64,000 nt of DNA from Acanthaster planci (lineage: Eukaryota; Echinodermata; Asteroidea; Valvatida; Acanthasteridae): assembly GCF_001949145.1 (NCBI RefSeq), contig NW_019091405.1, forward strand, positions 1,180,457 through 1,244,456. Direction: 5' to 3'. The position numbers and the translations under genes are program-made. The notes beneath the pieces were generated by a model. It was given only the letters and a program-made list of their open reading frames with translations, was not told the origin of the DNA and did not search any database. The stretch's first letter is position 1, and each line of letters opens with the position of its first letter. This document shows positions 35,601-47,600 of the stretch, piece after piece.

Positions 35601-38600
35601 GTACATGCCAAAATTCAGTAGAAGCTGGCGAATAGTGGGATCTGTTTTCTTATTGCTTTCTCTTTATGGAACAAGCCGAGCCGAAACAGGAATTTTTCCA
35701 CTTTTCTACAGTCTTAATTTACATGTGTAATTACAGGTCTGTTTGTTTGTTTTGTTTTTGGTTTTTTTCTGTTTTGATGGAGTGGCTAGTGTCCAAGGCA
35801 TGTACATGTGTCCAAGCATGTCAGCAGTAGCAGAGATTTTACACTGTCCAAATCCAAATTCTTGCATTACAGCTTCTTGCTAAATTTCAGACGGCAATTT
35901 ACATCCCGGGTTAGCAAAGCTTTCTTTCATTTTGTGCACTCTCTTCTGCAGTGGAAAATTCCGTGATGTCATTTTGTTGTCTTCACTTGGATGAAAATAA
36001 ATAGCCCTACTTCTGCAGGGCCTATGAATGAGAAAAAGACTCAATCCCCCCCTCTACCAGCATCATGGAAAATTTCATGATTTCTTTGTGTTGTCTTCGC
36101 TTCGATGACAAGATCTCAATCAATACCCTGTAGCCCTCCTCCTGCAGGGCCTGTGAATGAGACAGACACCTCAAACCTCTACCCCGACCAGCCAATCAGA
36201 CAAATGTTTTCAACAATGTTTGTCTGGGTGGCAGTGGCAACGGCAAAATCTGTTTTGTTGGAGACATCGAACCTCAACAAAGAATGGATCTAGTAGGCTG
36301 CCAGGGTGCAGCGTATACTTGCTGACATCAAACATAGACTCCTATGTACAGCCGACATAACATGCCACTGAATTATGAACAAACAGATGGTGAGGTAGAT
36401 TATTTACCAAACTAAAAATATTTGTACTTGTAGATTAAAGTTGGTTTTTGTTATTGGTAGTGGTGGGGAAAATGGAACAGCAGTGTATAGGTTAATTAGG
36501 CAAGGCCAATTCCCATCTACCAATCCCATCTTGGGGAGCCCCTCCTATGTAGTGTTCCAACAGTATTGTGAAAGAGTATTTTCACCATGCACCTGTTAAA
36601 TGTAGTATTTCATGCGTGACAAGTATTTAGCGGGTTCATGGTTTTTTGGAATTCCTCACTCAGAATGATTGGCAGTCTGGCATCAGTGCTGTGTCTCTTA
36701 TACCATGGGTAGACATTATTACTGAAGTCAACCTGTATAGAACACGTCATTCATCAGTTGTTCCTATTTTAAATACCAGTACGTGGTTGACAAAGTTATG
36801 ACATAAGACAAGAAAGTTGCATGTTCCCATCATGTGTGGGTCACCGATTTATTAAATGAGAGAGTTATTAATTCATGGAGACGCATGCCCATTTGTGAAG
36901 TGAAGGCAGTCAAACAAATGACAGTGTGTGTTTCGGTGACTTTATTCAATGTCAACGACTGAGAAATAAATTGAAGACTGTATATAATTGAACCGCTGAA
37001 AACTTCTCATGAATTATCCATGAGGAAGGGCTTATATGGCAAACAGGATGTAGTTGCAATCAGAAAACCTAAGAAAGGAAAATCTTAGTCATGCATCTCG
37101 GTTCGGTTCTTGGAAGCCATGACGAATGAGTAATATCTTAGAACAATAATCCTGTTAACTTCTATGCTGAGAACCTGAGAAATGAAGCCAAACCAAAAAC
37201 TAAGTTCAGCAACTAGATGTCCATGTATTATCGACCGGTAGTTCACATGCATGACTCTTGGGAATTGTATAGAGATTAGAGCTTTTCCAAGAGTATCATT
37301 CAAGATGAATAGTGTACATGTTTTGTATATGAGTAGATGAGCGATTCCCCTAATGAAGCTTTTACTCAACTGCAGTGTTTCTGTAGCTTAGAACATCTTG
37401 GAAGTCGACTGATAGCATTTCTGCAGTGTGGTATTATCTATCTCAAATAGCCTTTGATCTCAAAACTAAACTTGGAAGAATAGGGTCAGGCAGTATCAAC
37501 AACCATTATCTGACAGTTAGATAATGGCTTTGCGTAAATAGCAGGTTTGCATTTGTTTATTAATGTTGCTCATGAAGGACATGCTGCAAGTGCATACATG
37601 GGTCATTCAAAGGGTCAAAGAGGAACACATGGACCAAACTTTGAAACCTGTCTTTGTGCCTTTCAGTACGCCGATTTACCTCCCATTACACATGAAGTTG
37701 ACACAAATAAAAGAGTGTTGGCTTTATTTTGCATGTAGGTAAAACATTTTAGGCACAAAAATTGGCCTGATAGGCAACTCATAGTTTCAGTAACAAATTG
37801 AAGCGAAACAAGTGACATGTTTTATTATACGCATCTGTAAATGAAGTGCTAACACTGACCCAATTCCTGGCCAATTCTACCTCTTTAGCTGTTCTGCTAT
37901 TTCAGAATTCAATTATTTAATTAGGTATGTGGGTAAAGTGATACTTTTTGCTTATTGCAAAGAGCAAAATTTATATTCCAGTTTCTCATGTAACAAAGTG
38001 GGACCAAAAAGCTCAGTCCGATACTTGAAAATGCCAGTCCCCTGAACGGAAAGTGTAATTATGGAACTTGCTGTAAACTGAGAACTATTGATACTAAGTC
38101 CTATGTAAGTAAAGAAATAGTTGTATGTTCTACCAGCTCTTCAGCCCACCGCACTCAGTTGTTTTGGAGGAACAACTGTGCCGTGTCCGAAAGTTAGAAC
38201 TATTTGTTCTTAAAGTGCTCCCAGTCTTGAAATTGAATAGTTTTAGCTGTGTGCATCACATGCATTAGCCTGATACTTGCTGCCCTACTTAACCATTTGC
38301 TGCCGGGTGGTTTGAAAAATGCAGTGCACATAATCAGGACTTTTTCAAGATTTTCAGTTTTCAAAATTCTTCAAAAATTCATCATTTCAATTAATGGACA
38401 CTTACACCCACATGAGTTACTGTCTGGTGGTCACTCTAGTCTGACAGACAAAATCTATTGGTGCCCGAGTATTTCAGCCAGGCCTGCAGCCTTGTAAAAA
38501 GAGCCCAGATTTTGCTGGGTTATATAACTTTCTTTTGTTCATGAACCTGGCACAGTGCGCTGCTGACCTCTTTTCAGTAGGGGCCAGATTAGCGTGCAGC

Positions 38601-41600
38601 CTCGTCTTTTGTTCGGAGTACGGTCTTTTGTTACAAGGCCCAGTTCCCTTTGTCCGATTTCGGAGACCCCAGCCACGCGTATCACCCCTGCCGGGGTGCC
38701 CGAAACCGGGCTTCCTGGCAGGAAGTGGTTAAAGAAAACTTTTACATGCTGTGTGGATGTAACTGAATAATCCTTAAAAAAAAGAATAATTTTCTGCCTT
38801 GTGTCTAAAAGCTACCACACAGGTTTAAAAACATTACTTCTTTTCTTTTTTTTCAACTCTTTTAGCATGCTGTTAAAAGCTTTAATCACAGGTATTTTGG
38901 AAAAGGTATTGGTAGGTTTCTAAATGGTATTGTTGAAGGGTTTTCATTTTCTATTAACATTCTTTACTGGTATTGCTTGATTGCTTCTGGTTACTAACTG
39001 CAACAGACTTCACTGCGTACTCTCTGGGAAACAAAGTCAAGGAAACAATCCATTGTTTGTGACATGTTCGCATTATGCCCCTCCCTTTACAGCATTCACT
39101 CTGGACCAAACTGTTGGATTGTCTTATAAAATTCTGCTGACCAGTATTGCATTTTGATGAAACTTGATAACATTTCTAACAATGCTTGATTCTCTCTGTC
39201 ATTTTCTTTCATTTTAGAGTGTTTTCAATTTCCATATTTTACCGGTCTCTTTTTTATAACCTCCTTTGGTGGCAGGTGTTAAGAGAGGGTCTAGCTTTGG
39301 GAGCTAGACAGCTGGATGGGGTCTGAAAACCAACATTCACAACGGAGTAATCAACATGTAGGCTGGATGTTGATTATAAAAAAAAAGCCACAGATCCATC
39401 CTGCTGAAGGCAAGTAGACTCCTTATATTCTGCTGACCAACTGCCGGACTGCACTCCTGCTCAGCAGCGTCTGGAGATCCCACCTCTGCCATCGATTTGT
39501 TGCATACGAAGCAGTGGCCAGGATTTGGGTTTTTTGCTTTTATTTTCTTTATTTCACTTTATAAAGGCTGCAGCTGAGATGGGAGTCGGTGGGGTTTATA
39601 CTGCTGCAGTTTGTCACAACAGTGAATACTGGAATACATTTCATTTCATTTACTAATATTTACAGATAAAAAAGCAATCAAACCAAACAAACACCATTTA
39701 AAAAAGTAAAGAGAGTCAAATAACACCCAACAACAAAAAGTAAACTTAATGACTGCCGGGTTGCTCTCCTTGGTGCCTTTTAAACCACACCAAGGAACAA
39801 ATACATCAGTACAAACTACAGATATCCACATGGAGTTGGGCCTGCGTAAATGATGATCGAGAGCGTGCTTGCTCAGGTAACCTTGACTAGGGCTATCATC
39901 ACAGAGTTTCACTGGTCATTTTTTTCCCCTACCCAGGGGCTTCAAGCTCCGTCCTGTCTGCTGTGATTTTTACAGTTTCCTTCTCTTGGAGGGGGAGTGC
40001 CAGTCACAGCGTTGTGTCACGTGCCTATCAAACTTCCATTGTCATCCAGCCCAACTTCAGTCACTCTAGCGTTAGTCTTCCATTCTACCCGACAGTTGGC
40101 GGCTGCTCTTTGGAGATATTAGGTGTCAACTAACAAATACCTTTTCAATCATCAGGGACGTTTGTCGGCTGTCATGACCAGAAATATTGGCAGTGGAAAA
40201 CCAGATTCACAGTTGTATCAACAGCAAAAAATATATATCAGTACATGCATTACAAGAGTCCAAACCAAAGTAATTTAAACGTTGTAGATCTTTAGTGCTG
40301 TACTTCGAATAAGCTAACGGTTTTCTCTTTGTCAGACAAGGGATGACATGCATATTGAGCCATTGCCCTGTGATGCAAATTGATTTCCTTGTCACCATTT
40401 AACATACACAGCACCTTTTTGCACTGGGTTTTTATGTAAGGAAGGACAAAAAACCCGCAACATCCTAGTGTAACGTCGACACTGCTAAACGGTCACCCTT
40501 TTTCATACCAAAATTAACCTCAGCCTAACATTTGCGGTTCAATGTACAGACTGTTGCAAATGCTAGTTTTACACATGCTTAATCTCCACAAATGATTTCC
40601 TTCAATTTCACACCTAATTGAGTAATACCATTAATGAAAAAGATGTATTTTCATCTGTTTCCCATGGTCAGTGTCATATAGTCCGGAAGCATTCAAGGGA
40701 ATATGTTGACTTGATAATGTTTGATAACGTATGAAATATCTAGCCTGACGAGTTTTTCTCAAAACTGCCCATGAGAATTTATACACCAGTTTAGAAGCTT
40801 CAGAGACATAGAGTTGTTGGAAATAAACCTTACCTGTTCCTCACTGACAATAATACATGATTAGGACTCAGTAGAGACAAGTGAATCCACATTCATCTCT
40901 ATTAATGAACCTCAGGAAGTGTGGCATTTGGCTTTTTAAGCCATCGGCCCACATCTGTTCTTTGCCACTGTGCACCCTTATAATGGAAAAGCAGTTCATG
41001 GCAGGTGCTGGAGACCACGTGAGCTGTCTTCTGAAGTGAATCATGCATATTCATGAATTGATGTGTATTCATGGTATTACATTAATTTCACATTTTATCG
41101 CTTCCCTTAGTTCCCTCAGTAATGAGTGTCATTTTTCCCAGCAAATAGACCATCCAAAGAGCAGGTATTAAGTTGGTTGTGGCAACCACTCAGTAGTCCA
41201 GAACACCCTACTTGCACTGTGTTCAAATTCTTCACCCACTGTCCCACTTTTCTGACCCACTGTGTGATGGGACAAGCTGTGTTGAGACTCCAAAAACCTG
41301 ATTTTGTCTCTTTCTCAGCGTCCTGATAGAGCGGTTTCCATTCAGCCGTTGCAAATTTTAGATTAGAAATAGTGCAGTAGAATTCCTGATTAAACCTTTT
41401 GCCTTCTCAGTTTTTGGGGAGGGGGAATATGTTATCTTCATTGCATTTCTTGTGCTCTTGACTGGTTATATATTGATTGTGTGATAGAATTTTCACTGGG
41501 ATGGTAAAAATGGGCCCTCCTGCCCTCCGTAAAACCTTCTGGATCTGCCACTGAATACTAAATATCCTCAGAGGAAGTGGATACAGAAATTGCTCTTTTC

Positions 41601-44600
41601 ACACACCCATTACCGCATGTGGAGATTCCAGATATGCTGGCATTTTTCCCCAAAAGTGGCTGATCAGTTACTGTTATGAAGTAGTTCTCTTTCCTACATG
41701 TAGTTGGTAATTAGTCCGGTCTGTAGTATCTAGTAGTTGTGAAGTAACAACCACCATATTTATGTAGCATCTTGAGTTTCAGAGTGCTGAAATTGTTATC
41801 ATCCCTGGTCACTGGGCCAAGAGGTCAGTTTCCCACATCAGCACAAGAATCTTTGCAATCTGTTCTCTACCCCTTTATATTCCTGGGTAGATAGAGACAA
41901 TTGTAGTTTGTAGTCAAGTGTCTTGGTCAAGGAACTTAAGCAAGTTGGCACCCATGGGGGCCTGAATCCACATGGGATCGTATTTGAGTCAGGCCCCAAA
42001 ACCGTTCATTTTAACGTACTAAGCACAGCCCTTGTTATTGTGATTGGATAGACCTTACAGAAAAAAATACCTGCAGTAAAATGTTTCTCAGCAGGTGTGT
42101 AATGGTTCGCAAACTTTTCTTTACCAGCTCGAGATTGTTCTGGATTCTATCCCACAGATAAGGGTCGAGAGAGGCAAAGGGGGATAAATGTGACCCGCCC
42201 AAGGTTACAGCATGTAACCACCGCTGCATTTGTCCCCGCGACCCGATGAACAGAAGTTGTAAACCTGAACCATAAAGCCACATATAACAAGGAGGCCACA
42301 TGGCCCTCTGTAGCAAGCCTTCCTCTTCTTTTGAATGTTGTCGTTCAAGACAGGAAGCTGAAATTTATGTGTTGAATTCGCTTGTTTAAATTTTGGAGCT
42401 GGTTGTTCCTCAAGTGTAGTTTGTTTCATTTTCGCTTTTGAAACAAAAGTTGCATCATGCTTTATTTTACATCCAGAACATTGGTGTGGAAAGCCTTCAT
42501 AGTTTAACTCTGACTTTAAAGTTCCATCATATTTTTGACAGAATAATGAATTTTGCTATGTTATCATGTGAACGTCATTGCTTTTCATTGCAATTTATCC
42601 TTTGCTGCTTGAGCATTCGTAAGCATGTGTTGTACAGATTGTTGTTCATTTTATCATTTCATTCTTAAAAGAAAATATAAGTTTTTTTCAGCAACAATGC
42701 CCTGAGCTCAGAACGTGACTTGTTATTTGGAGCACCAGCAGCGAGTTCCTGGCACCATTAAGGCTGAAATCAGTGGGATGTGGGGAGCCACTCCCAAGTG
42801 AAGGAATTTGTGCCAGTCATTGGATGTTTGGTCATTGCCAGAGCGATTGTCTTAAAAAGCTAATTACCAGAACATTGAGGCCAGGAAAACAGGTCTTGCA
42901 GTGGTTAGCTGTGCTAATGGTCACGTACCCATCAAAGAGATGGATCGGATAGGAATGTAGCCTTGTTGCCGACTCTAGTGTGCTGACAAGTGTGAGTGGC
43001 ATTGGCTCATCTCAAACTTCCCTGTTTGTTACCACGGCGACCACCAAGGAAAATGTTGAATCATCACGCTCCTTTCATTAGATGCAGTAGCAAAATGTTT
43101 ATGTTGTTTCATTTTACTTTCTACATTTCTTTCTGAAGTTCTTTTTGAAGATGGAAAATTTGCACCACCAGCTAACCCATGACGTGACCCTTTTTTTCTG
43201 TTTCAATCTTGCTTCTCCTGTGCCCTAAATATATTGTCTTGTGTTGCTAGGTTGTCACCCTTCCTGCTGACTGTCTCAATGCATGCATGAGAGTAGCATG
43301 TGTCCCTCGTACCCCTCCTAGAAAGACTACCGTCTCTACACATTATTCCTGCATGCATGCTGTAGGCGCTGTAGTTGCAACATAGGCTTGTCTCTTTATT
43401 CATCCGTTTTACTACTGTTTGTGTATTCATCTCTCCACTGATTGTCTAAAGGCCCGTTAAAACACAAATGTGAATTTGACACATCAGATCAAATATTGGT
43501 ACTGCGAAGTGGCAAAAAGTCAAACACATTTGAAGCCATTTTCATTCACACTCAAACCCACTTAGGAGTAGCATTTAAACGTAGCTTTTAGGTGCAGTCG
43601 TGATTTTGTGTACATGTTCATTGTCTGGTATAAATGGTGGACCATTTATGAAGTATTCATTTGTCACGATAAAAAAACATTACTATTATTATTATTCTTA
43701 TTATTAAGGTTTATTCTATTCACATATCAGCCAATTTGGGCTGAATTGCATGATGTTGTGAATAATCAGTTTGAATTGTGTGACACTCCATATTGTTTTC
43801 ATCCTACTTGACAGGTACCTTGAGGATTGACCAGGTTTTTAATTAATTTGCAGCAGCAAGTTCACAGTTGAAACTCCATGGTTTTGCATCCTTAAAAATT
43901 AGCATGGGCTGCCCATTGTTGGACCAAACTAAGCAAACCTTCACCTGATGCTTTACACACCATTCTACAACTACTACACTGAGTTCAGTATACCCCAGTG
44001 TTGACGCATTGTACTAATACCTGTTGATTGCTTGATAACCTAAACCAAGAGACACTCCTGCACTTAAAAACTCACAGTAATCTGTCCTGGTCTGATTCAT
44101 TGTTCAACAATAACTTAACCCTAGCACGTAGTCACTAACGCTTTATTACAGTGTCTTATCTCCCCCCCTCCCAACTTGAACTGGAGAGTTGGCAATGGAG
44201 ACGACTCATGGCCTGCAAGCAGCGGAAGTGCTGTGGCAGAGATCACATGATGGTGGTCATGTGATTTGTTGTCATGATCAGTCCACCTTTTTTTTTCTCT
44301 GTACTTGGGATAAACAATAGGAAATAAAGTAGAAAATTGAATTACTCGTGAATTGAAAATCAGGTTTTTTTTACATGGTAAGTATGGATAGATTGATTTC
44401 TGTCTTTAATTTTATAAAGAATCTGAACTGAACGATAGATTCTTCACTTAGTGGCTTTTAAATCAGAGGCCATTTTCTGGCCCAGTTGTTTGAAAAAAAT
44501 CTGCTGCATGAAAAATGCTGAGCAATTAATGTGCCATGCAGGGATGATACTCATGAACCAGATTTTTCTCAGCTTGGCTCTCAAAAAAACTTCTTCCATT

Positions 44601-47600
44601 TTTCATATCAAAATGCGTTACATTTCTCAAGTTTTTAGTTTCATATTTTCATCTCAAATTTTATTCATCCTTGGCCAAGATAATCTAAATTGCTTACCTG
44701 GAAAACTTGTTTTTTCTCTCTTTCTTCATTTTTTTGGGAGGCATTTGATGTTGTCTTCGTATATTTGTACATAATATCATTCCTGCTGAGCACTTTATGA
44801 GTTTATTTGATAGTGACCTGCTCTGTTAACATCAGACAAATGGAGAGCCACAAGTATTATGGAACTGAAGAATTTGCAATTTAAGGATAACATGTTGAAA
44901 TGTAAGGTATGAAATTGCCGTTTTGAAATTGTAGGTCAAGATGTCACTTTTATTTGATGTGTGGAGAATATTTCAAGAAAATATTGAGACATTTTTAAAT
45001 GAAATTGTGAAATGTGACTAAATGACAATGAAATATCACATTGTTTGTCAACAGTGAGACCGACGAAAGGTTAAAAATTCTGAGAACTATTTTGTCTGCT
45101 GAAGACAACATCTGAAGTCAAATCAAGCAATGCTGTCTGATGTAACGGAACAGGTCACAGGCTGCAAAGTTAGAGCTTTCATAGTCATTAATGTGTGCTG
45201 AACTGCAGCCGGTAACTCTGCAACCTCATAGGTTTCAACTTGAGGAAGAACAAACAAATAGCTGAGCTGATGACCTTTGTGACCTTATTCAATCGCTCTC
45301 ATAAGTCTGTTCTAATTTTGTGGGCCAATAAAGTCCTGTGTGTTCTTCCTTGGTGAGCAGAAAGCTATGAGTTTCCAGACACCACAACTGTAGTGCTGTT
45401 GTTTTCCCCCCTGCTAAAATAGCTCATGTGTCTTTGCCCAAATGCAGTTTGTGGGCGTGGAAGGCCTGGCGACCGCCATTGTAGACTCCTTCCCCAGTCT
45501 CCGGAAGGGCAAGCGACGTCCCCTGTTTGTGTTGGCAATGTGCAGTGTTCTGTTCCTGGCGGGCATTCCAATGACGTGTTACGTAAGTGATCCAGTCAGA
45601 GCTTGTCACATGAGTCACCTCAGTCCTTGAGGCAAGAGAATGTTGTATTTCAGCCATTTGTCCTGATGGCCCCTTTACCGCGCCTCCATTGTTCTTTCGT
45701 GTGTGTGTGTGACAACCTGACATACCTAGTGTTGCCCGGTGAACAAAAGAGGGTTTACATAATACAAGTTGTGTGGAATAAGCCAGGTCCTTCCCAGGTG
45801 ACCCCCTTTCTGTGAAATAGCATTATGGACATTTTGGGGTTTTTTAGCAAAAAGAAGAGGAATAGTCATGGAAACCATCAACAAAAATCCAGTTTAAAAG
45901 AGAATTACAAAGGGCTTAGAGTGTGTCCTTTGCAAGACAAATCATTATTTTGTTTGAATTATCTTAAGTACTTGAAAACAAAGAAATGTCCACACTAGAG
46001 ATAACGTGAACATATGTGTGTCCGTCCATGTGGCATTGAGCAGCTTTTCCATTGTAACTTGAAGATTCAACATATCGACATTAAACTTGGTAGTATGTTG
46101 GTTGGTCTCAGTGTCCTTTAGCAGCTGATTGATTTTTGACCAAGCAAGTCCAGATCATTATGTTTACAACAATAGAACTGGTTTTCCCATATGAACTTGA
46201 GACAGACTGAACTTGTAAAACTTCACATCTGGTAGCATGTGGGTTGTTGCTGATGAGTTTGGGCTCTATAGGTTGAAGGTCAAAGGTCAGTACAGTTTAA
46301 ACAGTAGAAATGGTTTTCATACCATAACTCAAGCAGGCTTGGCAGATTAACTTCTAACTTGGTGTGTGGGTTGGTCTAGGTATTATCTGGAAGCCTTTTA
46401 GTTTCAGTCAGAAGTCAAGGTCAGTATTGTTAGAACAACATAAAAGCAATCTTTCAAATTCAGACAGTTTCTGTGATCTCAAATTAAAAGCCACGGCTTC
46501 AGACATGGGCTTGGCAACGCATTTGTACATAGCACATCATTCTTGAGTAAAGTGTAACTCCTTCAGGAAACAACTTGAATGAATATTTTTGCAGTTTTGA
46601 TGGTTTCCATTTCAGGGCAAAACTGCACTTGCCTTGATCCTGACAGTTACCTGATTTGAGATTAGATGAACTTTGTATGAATTCTTGTCTCTCTCTGACT
46701 TCCCCCACTATTCCAATCTTCTGACTTGAACAAAAACCGTTAAAAAAAAGGGCCTCAAATGAACTTGAACATACTTTGTCTTCAGAAGTTTCCCTCTTTT
46801 AGACAAAAATCCGTAATCGGAAAATTGAAAAAGCATGCCTGTATTAGAACTTCAAAGATGATCAACAGTTCTACTGAACTGTTGGGATGATGTGAACCCT
46901 ATGTGCAGGGATTATATCAGTGCCTATAAACTGCAGATCCTGTGAGATACTGTGCGCCTTATAAATGCTTTGGTATCATTATCATTATTAATAGACAAGG
47001 TCACATTCAGAGTGCTTCAACTGCCTCATTTGACCAGTCTTTTTCTCTGTATCCTTTGCTAATTCCCCAGGGTGGTATGTACCTTTTCCAGCTGTTTGAC
47101 AACTATGCGGCCAGTGGGTTTGCTCTGCTCTGGGTGGCTTTCTTTGAGTCTGTGGTAATCGGCTGGGTGTATGGTAAGTATAACATTGGAGAAAATTGTT
47201 CGTCTGTGGGGAAAAGTGCAGTTGGCTGCGCAGCAAGAAAATGAGTTAGGCTAATGTCATACGGCATTTCCCAGGCATTGTTGGAAGGGGGAAAAGAAGA
47301 CGCATCATAAGGAAGCCAGTCCATTTGGTTCAATAATTCTGGACCATTGTGATGGAGGGATTTTTCAAAAATACACTCTCGTTGCCATTGTCCCTGCTCT
47401 TGTGGCTAGTAAACTTTCATCAAATCCATTGAGAGGCACACAGGGGTGAGGTGATTTGCCCAAGACCACAACTTTTAACCTGATAGCTCCAAACTCCTGC
47501 CCCTATGGTCAAGACTCACAAACCCTCTTAAACACCATGCCACATACCTCCCTTACACTTGAAGAAAGGGCTTTGCTCTTAAACAGATGTTTGCTCTGTA

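Larger units (their letters stand above)
31026..45447 (+). other. SLC6 intron between TM8 and TM9 exons (14.4 kb)
   Basis: Holds the hairpin repeat (31370-31680), two TTAA-ended elements (33001-33778, 38289-38732), tandem duplications at 32578, 34811 and 35951, a tRNA-like sequence (35420-35491), SINE-like pieces (41760-42020, 42155-42230) and an ATT microsatellite (43680-43710). The remainder shows nothing recognisable. Confidence 0.85.
45583..47070 (+). other. SLC6 intron between TM9 and TM10 exons
   Basis: 1.49 kb. Mostly repeats: a dispersed repeat (45825-46030), a degenerate tandem array (46010-46440) and a retroposon tail (46865-46990). Confidence 0.85.
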
